NCBI GenBank assembly: GCA_022600215.1
Contig: JAHZKV010000033.1
Location: 1 to 11,065 of the forward strand
Origin: a bacterium
GTDB lineage: Bacteria > Chlamydiota > Chlamydiia > Chlamydiales > 2-12-FULL-49-11
Length of the DNA stretch: 11,065 nt
Reading direction: 5' to 3'
The translations under genes were made by a program, and so were the position numbers. Under the pieces are notes generated by a model. That model did no database searches. It was not told where the DNA came from and saw nothing but the letters and a program-made list of their open reading frames with translations. This document shows, in pieces, positions 1 through 5,850 of the stretch; the first letter of the stretch is position 1, and the number at the start of each line of letters is the position of its first letter.

Positions 1-29
1 AATGCTGACGTGATTAATACCCTTTCCAC
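1..29 (-). CDS. metG: Methionyl-tRNA synthetase, first codons only (runs off window edge)
   Basis: MetRS charges initiator and elongator tRNA-Met in the cytoplasm. Only nine complete codons are inside the window. From a GTG start at 29-27 they read MERVLITSA, which matches the conserved N-terminal strand of MetRS (consensus about VLITSALPYANG, leading into the HIGH region). An AGGTGG ribosome binding site lies five bases upstream, and an in-frame TAG further upstream rules out a long extension; a second GTG three codons earlier would bury that binding site. The gene begins 20 bases after the stop of the 61-residue gene on the same strand. In C. trachomatis metG (CT_032, as I recall) occupies the same place. 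The call rests on nine codons plus gene order, so it is good but not certain. Confidence 0.78.
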
Positions 30-49
30 AACTTCCACCTACTATAAAA

Positions 50-235
50 TTATTGAGAAACTTCTTCTTGCTCGTGCTCTTTTGCTGCATCATTTAGCAC
101 TTTTTGTAAATCGAACTCCATCCCATTATCTAAACGGCTATATGCAAGAGCAATTGCCTCTTCTGCCAGACTAAAGTTATTTTTGTAGTGCTTTAATAAG
201 TGTTGATTCGTAAGTAATTTATTTGGCTTCTTCAT
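50..235 (-). CDS. Small conserved protein after gmk (61 aa), function unknown, omega-like position
   Basis: This is a 61-residue soluble protein, mostly helical by composition, with an acidic Glu-rich end (KEHEQEEVSQ). Its start overlaps the end of gmk by 17 bases, suggesting coupled translation. A GGAG site lies nine bases before the ATG. The segment around residues 8-31 (LTNQHLLKHY.NNFSLAEEAIALA) loosely resembles the start of RNA polymerase omega (pattern T-x-Q ... N-x-F-x-L ... A ... A), and omega genes follow gmk in many bacteria. It lacks the usual omega R-A-R-Q stretch and the later conserved block. In C. trachomatis a small unknown gene (CT_031, from memory) sits here. I am confident that it is a gene; the omega link is only a suggestion. 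Confidence 0.8.
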   Translation of the reverse strand: MKKPNKLLTNQHLLKHYKNNFSLAEEAIALAYSRLDNGMEFDLQKVLNDAAKEHEQEEVSQ

Positions 236-794
236 TTTCTATTTCTCCAATGATATTGTTTTTAAGTGCGTTTATGGCATCTTCTAAACAATCGTTAATG
301 ACTATTTTATCAAAAAGATCCTTTTGAGAGAGCTCTCTTTCTGCTTCCTTTAATCGAGCGGCAACTTCTTCTCTCGATTCGCTCCCTCTTCCATGGAGCC
401 TCTCTTTCAATACTTCTAAAGATGGAGGAGCAATCAATATATAGGTTGCTTTAACCCCCATTTTCTTAAAGTTTTCCACTCCTTTGCTATCTAAAGATAT
501 AATCTTATGTCCAGGGGTTTCTAACTCTTTTTTAAATACTCCATAAGAATTTCCATAAACAGAGGCACTTTCTATGAAAGCGCCATTTTCTAAATGTTGG
601 CTATACTCTTCTTCTGAAAGAAAATAGTAATCTACCCCTTCCATTTCTCCAGCTCGCTTATTTCTTGTTGTGCAAGTTACAACCTTCCTCAACTTACCAT
701 GAAGCAGCTCAATAAGCTTATTGATGATTGTTGTCTTTCCTCCAGCACTAGGTGCTGAGACTACAAATAAGATCCCTGAAGTGTTTTCCAACAT
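219..794 (-). CDS. gmk: Guanylate kinase
   Basis: Guanylate kinase phosphorylates GMP to GDP with ATP in the cytoplasm, the step that feeds GTP and dGTP pools. The 191-residue length is normal for the family. The P-loop is at residues 14-21 (APSAGGKT; the common bacterial form is APSGAGKS, so the Gly-Ala order is swapped). The GMP-binding region follows: CTTRNKRAGE at 41-50, then EGVDYYFL, then FIESASVYGNSYG near 73-85. The lid region carries APPSLEVLKERLHGRG near 122-137 and the end has a VINDCLEDA motif. The usual D-x-Q-G is here D-S-K-G (102-105). The ATG at 794 is preceded by AT-rich sequence with no strong ribosome binding site. It lies 47 bp after rplS and overlaps the next gene by 17 bases. 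Confidence 0.96.
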   Translation of the reverse strand: MLENTSGILFVVSAPSAGGKTTIINKLIELLHGKLRKVVTCTTRNKRAGEMEGVDYYFLSEEEYSQHLENGAFIESASVYGNSYGVFKKELETPGHKIISLDSKGVENFKKMGVKATYILIAPPSLEVLKERLHGRGSESREEVAARLKEAERELSQKDLFDKIVINDCLEDAINALKNNIIGEIENEEAK

Positions 795-841
795 TTATTT
801 ACTATAGTTATATCTTCCAAAAAAGTACATAAAAACAAATT

Positions 842-1294
842 CTACTCAGGAGCATCATTTGTTGTTTCTGGAGCCTCTGGTGCTGGCGCAGCAGCTTGCT
901 CCACAACCTCTTCTTCAAACAACACTGTCTCTTCAGCAGTAACTTGCTTACCAACTTGCATACGAACCTTTGCTGCCTTACCAAGCTTTCCTCTCAAGTA
1001 GTTTAGCTTTGCACGACGAACAATACCTTTACTTAGTACCTCAATGTTCGTGATATTTGGGCTATGAAGTTGGAAAATCTTCTCATTTGCATATCCAAAC
1101 GAAATACGGCTAACAGTAAAAGTTACCGATACCCCTTTCCCACTTTTTGCTACCACTGTTCCTTGGTATATCTGGATACGCTCTTTATCACCTTCTACAA
1201 TTTTGGTGTGCACTTTTACTTGGTCACCAATTGAAAAAGTTGGAACCTTCCTCTTCATGTGCTTTCTTTCTATTTTTTCTACTAACGAATGCAT
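842..1294 (-). CDS. rplS: 50S ribosomal protein L19 (bL19) with acidic Ala/Pro-rich tail
   Basis: bL19 lies at the 30S-50S interface of the ribosome. Recognisable parts are FSIGDQVKVHTKIVEGDKER, then QIYQGTVVA, HSPNITNIEV and RRAKLNYLRGKLGKAAKVR, all typical of the family. The frame is open back to 1360, but I chose the ATG at 1294: it has an AGAGGAAG site about seven bases upstream, gives the usual short bL19 N-terminus, and cuts the overlap with trmD from 79 to 13 bases. The result is 150 residues against about 115-120 for typical bL19. The excess is a C-terminal tail from about residue 118, rich in Glu, Ala and Pro, which is unusual for an rRNA-binding protein. The next gene in Chlamydia, rnhB, is absent here. 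Confidence 0.95.
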   Translation of the reverse strand: MHSLVEKIERKHMKRKVPTFSIGDQVKVHTKIVEGDKERIQIYQGTVVAKSGKGVSVTFTVSRISFGYANEKIFQLHSPNITNIEVLSKGIVRRAKLNYLRGKLGKAAKVRMQVGKQVTAEETVLFEEEVVEQAAAPAPEAPETTNDAPE

Positions 1295-1974
1295 ACTGCT
1301 TCCTCTGTGTTTTTTTGTTCTCTCTTTTTGGCTCGCTCTCTTGCTGCTCTTTTTCTCCATAAAGCAATCTCTTCATGATTTCCCGATTGCAAGACTTTTG
1401 GAACCTCTATTCCTTTAAATTCTCTTGGCCTTGTATATTCAGGTGCTTTAAACTCTCCTTCAATATGGAAAGTATCACCATATACAGACTCCTTATTCCC
1501 AACTCCTCCCTCAACAAAACGAAGTGTCCCATCAAGCAAGACAAGAGCTGGTAACATTCCACTGGTTAATACGTAGTCTCCAATGCTAATTTCTTCATCT
1601 ACATATAAATCAATAATTCGCTGATCAATTCCTTCGTAATGCCCACAAATTAAGATCATATGATCATAACTCTTAGCTAAGCTCTCACACTTTTTTGCAT
1701 GAAGAAGCTCTCCACCAGGAGAAAAGTAAATCACATGAGAATGATCCTTTTTTACCGATTCAATCGCTAAAGAAAGAGGCTCTGGCTTTAACAACATTCC
1801 AGGCCCTCCCCCAAAAGGAGTATCATCTACAACTTTGTGCTTACCTTCTGCAAAGTCACGAACATTCACAAGCTCCACTTCCAATACTTTTTTCTCAATA
1901 GCACGCCTAATCATGCTAGTCTCTAGCATGCTAGTAAAAAAATTCGGGAATAAAGAAATGATTGAAACTTTCAT
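1282..1974 (-). CDS. trmD: tRNA (guanine-37-N1)-methyltransferase
   Basis: TrmD makes m1G37 next to the anticodon, using S-adenosylmethionine, which prevents +1 frameshifting. It is a SPOUT-class trefoil-knot enzyme that works as a dimer. The protein opens with MKVSIISLFP, the family's usual N-terminus, and contains FGGGPGM, a knot with GHYEGIDQR and SIGDYVLTSGMLPA (most relatives have GGELPA), a GDTF segment holding the likely catalytic Asp, and a C-terminal YTRPREF ... SGNHEEI ... WR block. I chose the ATG at 1974 over an in-frame TTG at 1980 because it gives the canonical start; an AAGGAG lies rather far upstream (about 21 bases). The 230-residue length is slightly short, with a trimmed C-terminal domain. 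It sits between rpsP and rplS and overlaps rplS by 13 bases. Confidence 0.96.
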   Translation of the reverse strand: MKVSIISLFPNFFTSMLETSMIRRAIEKKVLEVELVNVRDFAEGKHKVVDDTPFGGGPGMLLKPEPLSLAIESVKKDHSHVIYFSPGGELLHAKKCESLAKSYDHMILICGHYEGIDQRIIDLYVDEEISIGDYVLTSGMLPALVLLDGTLRFVEGGVGNKESVYGDTFHIEGEFKAPEYTRPREFKGIEVPKVLQSGNHEEIALWRKRAARERAKKREQKNTEEAVCIR

Positions 1975-1999
1975 AACCAATTATTTTTTTAAACGCTCC

Positions 2000-2254
2000 T
2001 TACTTTGAAGCAAGTACTTCAGGACACTTTTTCTTGATAACAGAAAGCATTTTTTCAGATGGCTGCACTCCTTTTTTCAACCACTCTTCAACTTTTTCCT
2101 TGTCAATAACCATGCCATCTTCTACGTGTGGATCATAATGACCAACGCAATCAATGTACTTTCCATCTCTTGGGGATCTGCTATCTGCAACCACAAAGCG
2201 GAACATTCTTTTATTTTTACGCCCTTGTTGACGCATTCTCATACTTAATGCCAT
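2000..2254 (-). CDS. rpsP: 30S ribosomal protein S16 (bS16)
   Basis: bS16 is an early assembly protein of the 30S subunit that binds 16S rRNA. The 84-residue product has the family core: a basic MRMRQQGRKN start, then FRFVVADSRSPRDGKYID and VGHYDP, and a C-terminal EEWLKKGVQPSEKMLSVIKK helix corresponding to the usual W-x-x-x-G-A-x-x-S/T motif. An AAGGAG site lies nine bases before the ATG. It follows ffh by 48 bp and is followed by trmD, the common rpsP-trmD-rplS order, with rimM missing from between rpsP and trmD. Confidence 0.96.
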   Translation of the reverse strand: MALSMRMRQQGRKNKRMFRFVVADSRSPRDGKYIDCVGHYDPHVEDGMVIDKEKVEEWLKKGVQPSEKMLSVIKKKCPEVLASK

Positions 2255-2302
2255 AAGTAAAACTCCTTTTTACAAAAATCTTGAGAAGCAGTGTAACATA
2301 CT

Positions 2303-3652
2303 TTAAGAAAAAAAACGATTAAAATCTGGATTCTTTTTTATTTTCTGCTGATCTCTTGAAAAATTTTTTTGAATTTTTGGGAGATGCTTCGCCATTTCTC
2401 TCATTTGCTTAAATTTTTTAACTAATTTGTTTACAATTCCCAATGAAATCCCTGCACCTTTTGCAATACGCTTTTTCCTTCCCATCGTCAAATCATCCAT
2501 TCCAGCGCGCTCTTTTTTCGTCATAGAATGGATAATTGCCTCAAAAGTCTTTAACTGATTCTCCCCTTCGGCAAAATCCATAGAGGAAGCCCCCTTGCCC
2601 ATCCCAGGAAGCATATTAAAAATTCCTTTCAAAGACCCCATCTTTTTTAGCATTTTCATCTGCTTTAAAAAGTCATCATATGTAAAGGTCCCTTTGAGCA
2701 CCTTTTGCTCCATCTTTTTGGAATCTTCCTCTGAAATTTCTTTTTTCATCTTTTTAACAAGATTCACCACATCGCCCATGCCTAAAATACGATCAGCCAT
2801 AGACTTTGGATGAAAAACTTGAAAGTCGGTAATTTTCTCTCCCACTCCTTCGTAAAACAAGGGCTTTCCTGTCACCTCGCGAATTGAAATAGCAGCTCCT
2901 GCACGTGCCGAACCATCAAGCATAGTCAAAATAGAGCCGGAAATATCCATCTTTTCATCAAATGCTTTTGCAACATTCACCGCTTGCTGCCCACTTCCAC
3001 AATTGGCAACAAATAAAATATAGTCTGGATTCACCACCTCTTTAATAGAAAGAAGCTCCTCCATCAATTCCTCATCAAGGTTTTGACGACCCGCCGTATC
3101 AAAGATGAGAACCTCATCTTCTAATCCCATCGCAGCTTTTGCAACTTTGATAGGATCACTTTCCCCTTCCATCGCAAAAACAGGAGCACCTACCTGCTCT
3201 CCTAAAACTTGCAATTGCTTGACTGCTGCAGGCCTTTTTAAATCTAATGCTACCAAAGAAACACTTTTTTTCTCTTCTTCTTTGGCCATATTTGCAAGCT
3301 TTGCACACGTCGTTGTCTTACCAGATCCCTGAAGACCACAAAGCAATACCTTTAAAGGCTTTTTCTTAAAATTGATCTTTGCCTCTTCCGCTCCCATCAA
3401 GAGCTTTAACTCCTCATGGACAATCTCAATAAACGCATCACTTGTTTTTAATTTTTTCTCTACCTCTGTGCCAACTACCTTTTCTTTGATCTTTTTTACC
3501 AAAGCACTTGCCACTTTATAGTTCACATCAGCATCCAGCAAAGCAAGCCGAACCTGCCTTACAGCCTCTTTGATATTTTCTTCTGTAAATGTCTTTCCTT
3601 TTGAAAATCCGCTAAAAATATCTTGAAACTTTTCAGACAATCCACCAAACAT
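2303..3652 (-). CDS. ffh: Signal recognition particle GTPase Ffh
   Basis: Ffh binds 4.5S RNA and signal peptides as they leave the ribosome and delivers them to the receptor FtsY at the membrane. The 449 residues show an N-terminal helical bundle, a GTPase domain with P-loop GLQGSGKT (106-113) and DTAGR (185-189), and a Met-rich M domain from about 300 with NMLPGMGKG, HSMTKKER and RKKRIAKGAGIS for signal peptide and RNA binding. Two stretches differ from the usual: the TKLDGDARGG guanine-recognition motif reads TMLDGSARAG (243-252), and the usual DAMTGQ reads NCGSGQ (217-222). The ATG is three bases after the prmC stop, and the final prmC codons (AAAAAGGGG) supply its ribosome binding site, so the two are probably translationally coupled. 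Confidence 0.97.
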   Translation of the reverse strand: MFGGLSEKFQDIFSGFSKGKTFTEENIKEAVRQVRLALLDADVNYKVASALVKKIKEKVVGTEVEKKLKTSDAFIEIVHEELKLLMGAEEAKINFKKKPLKVLLCGLQGSGKTTTCAKLANMAKEEEKKSVSLVALDLKRPAAVKQLQVLGEQVGAPVFAMEGESDPIKVAKAAMGLEDEVLIFDTAGRQNLDEELMEELLSIKEVVNPDYILFVANCGSGQQAVNVAKAFDEKMDISGSILTMLDGSARAGAAISIREVTGKPLFYEGVGEKITDFQVFHPKSMADRILGMGDVVNLVKKMKKEISEEDSKKMEQKVLKGTFTYDDFLKQMKMLKKMGSLKGIFNMLPGMGKGASSMDFAEGENQLKTFEAIIHSMTKKERAGMDDLTMGRKKRIAKGAGISLGIVNKLVKKFKQMREMAKHLPKIQKNFSRDQQKIKKNPDFNRFFS

Positions 3653-3655
3653 CCT

Positions 3656-4384
3656 CTACCCCTTTTTCCTTGCAAACACAAAACGATCATGCCCAGCATA
3701 ATCCTTTTCCACTACCACTTCCCAACTAGCCACATCAAACAAAGAACTTACCACCTCTCCTTGATCTTTGCCTATCTCCATACATAAAAGACCATCCTTT
3801 ACAAGACATGCACTGGAATCTTTTGCCAACTTCCTATAAAACAAAAGCCCATCAGCCTCATCGGTTAAAGCAATCCTTGGCTCAAAGTCTTTTACTCCCC
3901 CATCAAGAGCTTCATACTCGTCCATAGAAATGTAAGGAGGATTGCAGATAATTGCATCAAATTCCCTTCCAACAAATGGCGCCAGGAAATCCCCTTCTAC
4001 TATTTCTACCTTCAAAGAATTATGCTCTGCATTCTTTTTACACATTTGAACTGCGTGGGGTGAGACATCAGCTAGGGTAACATCCAAATCTGGACGTAAT
4101 TTTTTAATCGATAACCCAATTGCTCCACTACCAGCACAAAGATCTAACACTGCCTTGCCTGATATTTGCGGTAGCGCTCTCTCCACCAATATTTCTGTCT
4201 CTAGCCTTGGTATCAAACAAGAAGGATCCACAAACAACTCAACATCGTGAAAATTCATCTTACCAGCAAGATATACATGCGGGACACCCCTTTCTCTTTC
4301 CTTCTTATAAAAGGTGAGAAGACTCTTATCTATTTTACCATTGCTTTGATACCTAAGAAAATCCTTTTCATCCCTACCCAGCAT
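3656..4384 (-). CDS. prmC: Release factor glutamine N5-methyltransferase, short N-terminus
   Basis: PrmC (formerly HemK) uses S-adenosylmethionine to methylate the glutamine of the GGQ loop in RF1 and RF2, which speeds peptide release. Key motifs are LIPRLETE (58-65), the SAM-binding glycine loop DLCAGSGAIGLS (81-92), an acidic motif LADVSP and the catalytic NPPYIS (148-153). The gene starts 11 bases inside the end of prfA, its substrate's gene. At 242 residues it is about 35 shorter than typical, and the loss is at the N-terminus: GVPHVYLAG, usually near residue 65-75, is at 33-41. An in-frame TAG at 4421-4423, with no ATG, GTG or TTG after it, blocks a longer reading. The catalytic domain is complete. 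Confidence 0.94.
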   Translation of the reverse strand: MLGRDEKDFLRYQSNGKIDKSLLTFYKKERERGVPHVYLAGKMNFHDVELFVDPSCLIPRLETEILVERALPQISGKAVLDLCAGSGAIGLSIKKLRPDLDVTLADVSPHAVQMCKKNAEHNSLKVEIVEGDFLAPFVGREFDAIICNPPYISMDEYEALDGGVKDFEPRIALTDEADGLLFYRKLAKDSSACLVKDGLLCMEIGKDQGEVVSSLFDVASWEVVVEKDYAGHDRFVFARKKG

Positions 4385-5453
4385 GGTGATCTGCCTGCAA
4401 TCTTTTTTGATAGTAAAAAGCTACCAAAGGACCTACCACTTGATCTAAATCCCCCTCCATTACCTCTGCAAGAGAAAACAACGTCAGATCAATACGATGA
4501 TCCGTCAATCGGTTTTGTGGAAAGTTGTATGTTCGAATTCTTTCAGAACGATCGCCAGAGCCAACTTGAGACGCTCTATCTTCTGCGATCTCTTTCTCTT
4601 TTTCAAGCCTTGCTTTATCCGCAATCTTTGCTCTAAGCAATCTCATTGCTTTTGCTCTGTTTTTGATTTGAGAGCGCTCCTCTGAACAATAAGAGACAAG
4701 ACCTGTTGGCAGGTGAGTAATTCGCACCGCAGAATCAGTGGTATTTACATGTTGACCACCTGCTCCAGAGGCACGATAGGTATCCACACGAATATCCTTT
4801 TCCTCAATGTTCACTTCTTCATCTTCATCAGGCTCAATCAATACCGCAACGGTAATCGCAGAGGTATGAACTCTTCCCTGTGTCTCCGTTTTTGGTACGC
4901 GCTGCACACGATGTGTTCCACCTTCATACTTCATGAAGCGGTAGGCACCTTCTCCAGAAAGCGCAAATTGATATTCCTTAAAACCACCCACATCAGACTC
5001 TGTAAAACTCAACGCTTCAAAGCTCCAACCTTTACTGTCCGCAAAATGACGATACATACGAACGCAATCGCCCACAAAAATAGCCGCCTCATCCCCACCT
5101 GTTCCGGCGCGAATCTCTACAATGGTATTTTTGTTATCTGTTGGATCTGGAGGAATAATGATCACCTCAATCTCTTTGATTAAGGAGTCACGCTCTTTTT
5201 TTAAAGCTTCAAGCTCTTCTTCAATCTCGCTGCGAAATTGCTCATCGGCTTCTGTTTTCAAAAAATCTTGATCATCTATAATAGAATTTTCTACCGACTC
5301 TAAACGATCCCATTTTTCTTTCAAACGAGTGAGATACTTATGCTCAGACGCAAGCTCCGTATATTTCTTCTGATTAGAAACAACCGCAGGGTCGCCCATC
5401 TGATCTTCCACAGATGAGAGCTTTTCTAACATCCCTTTAACTTTTGCTTTCAT
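4374..5453 (-). CDS. prfA: Peptide chain release factor 1
   Basis: RF1 recognises UAA and UAG stop codons in the ribosomal A site and triggers peptide release. The 359 residues are normal length. The N-terminal coiled helical domain is followed by the family block RAGTGGDEA (115-123), then the anticodon-reading tripeptide P-K-T (187-189, in RVPKTETQGRVHTS), which follows the RF1 pattern P-x-T and not the RF2 pattern S-P-F. The catalytic GGQ is at 232-234 within RASGAGGQHVN, and the end contains RTYNFPQNRLTDHRI. A TAGGA site lies upstream of the ATG, 24 bp after rpmE. It overlaps prmC, whose product methylates Gln234. Confidence 0.97.
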   Translation of the reverse strand: MKAKVKGMLEKLSSVEDQMGDPAVVSNQKKYTELASEHKYLTRLKEKWDRLESVENSIIDDQDFLKTEADEQFRSEIEEELEALKKERDSLIKEIEVIIIPPDPTDNKNTIVEIRAGTGGDEAAIFVGDCVRMYRHFADSKGWSFEALSFTESDVGGFKEYQFALSGEGAYRFMKYEGGTHRVQRVPKTETQGRVHTSAITVAVLIEPDEDEEVNIEEKDIRVDTYRASGAGGQHVNTTDSAVRITHLPTGLVSYCSEERSQIKNRAKAMRLLRAKIADKARLEKEKEIAEDRASQVGSGDRSERIRTYNFPQNRLTDHRIDLTLFSLAEVMEGDLDQVVGPLVAFYYQKRLQADHHAG

Positions 5454-5477
5454 GCTGTTCCTATAAAAGGTGAAATC

Positions 5478-5726
5478 TTACTTCTTTTTTGCTGCGTATC
5501 TATTCTTAAATTTGTCTACGCGACCCTCTGTATCCACAAAAGTAGCATCTCCTGTGTAGAAAGGGTGGGAAGATGATGAAATAGAGACCCTTACGCTTGG
5601 ATACTCTCTTCCTTCATACTCATCAGTAGTAGAAGTTTTTACAGCACTTCCACAAAGAAATTTTTTACCAGTACTCATGTCGGTAAAAACAACATCGCGA
5701 TATTCTGGGTGGGTATTTTCTTTCAT
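5478..5726 (-). CDS. rpmE: 50S ribosomal protein L31, type B (zinc-free)
   Basis: bL31 bridges the 50S central protuberance and the 30S head. The 82-residue product has HPEYRDVVF near the start and SHPFYTGDATFVDTEGRVDKF near the end, both family marks. It lacks the four zinc-binding cysteines of type A (positions 16-18 read D-M-S) and has one Cys (25). The inserted region and length of about 80 fit type B, often called rpmE2. It is the first gene of the minus-strand cluster: an AGGAG site lies seven bases before the ATG and a promoter sits just upstream at 5760-5788. Confidence 0.95.
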   Translation of the reverse strand: MKENTHPEYRDVVFTDMSTGKKFLCGSAVKTSTTDEYEGREYPSVRVSISSSSHPFYTGDATFVDTEGRVDKFKNRYAAKKK

Positions 5727-5759
5727 AATTTTTCTCCTAAATCTTAAAAAAGTCCTCTT

Positions 5760-5788
5760 AGGATAGCCTGATTGCTAGTAAATGACAA
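5760..5788 (-). promoter_or_regulatory. Sigma70-like promoter of the rpmE-to-metG cluster
   Basis: On the minus strand a -35 TTGTCA (5788-5783) and a -10 TATCCT (5765-5760) are separated by exactly 17 bases. The predicted transcript start near 5753 gives a leader of about 27 bases containing the rpmE ribosome binding site. It is the only well-formed promoter I see ahead of the whole minus-strand cluster. The -10 is a four-of-six match, so strength is uncertain. Confidence 0.68.
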
Positions 5789-5801
5789 GAGAAAGTTGTC
5801 A
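5783..5801. repeat. Inverted repeat formed by two back-to-back -35 boxes
   Basis: TGACAA, seven bases (GAGAAAG), then TTGTCA: a perfect 6-base inverted repeat. Each half is the -35 box of one of the two divergent promoters. It could be simply the consequence of two good -35 boxes, or a regulator's operator as well. Confidence 0.75.
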
Positions 5802-5824
5802 TCTTTTCCACTCTTTGTTACAAT
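5796..5824 (+). promoter_or_regulatory. Sigma70-like promoter of the rhomboid-like gene
   Basis: A -35 TTGTCA (5796-5801) and -10 TACAAT (5819-5824) are separated by 17 bases, each matching consensus at five of six positions. The transcript would start near 5831, giving a leader of about 20 bases with the AAGGA site of the downstream gene. Confidence 0.75.
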
Positions 5825-5850
5825 AGATTACAAAGAAAAAGGAAAATTGG

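Noticed and set aside
1295..1360. 22-residue N-terminal extension of bL19
   Set aside because: It would overlap trmD by 79 bases and lacks support; the ATG at 1294 has a good ribosome binding site and a family-like start.
2255..2302. Possible internal promoter between ffh and rpsP (TACACT -10)
   Set aside because: No -35 box at a suitable distance; the match is of the kind expected by chance in AT-rich DNA.
4713..5183. 156-codon open frame on the plus strand inside prfA
   Set aside because: Antisense to the conserved prfA core, with a His/Arg/Thr-rich low-plausibility product.
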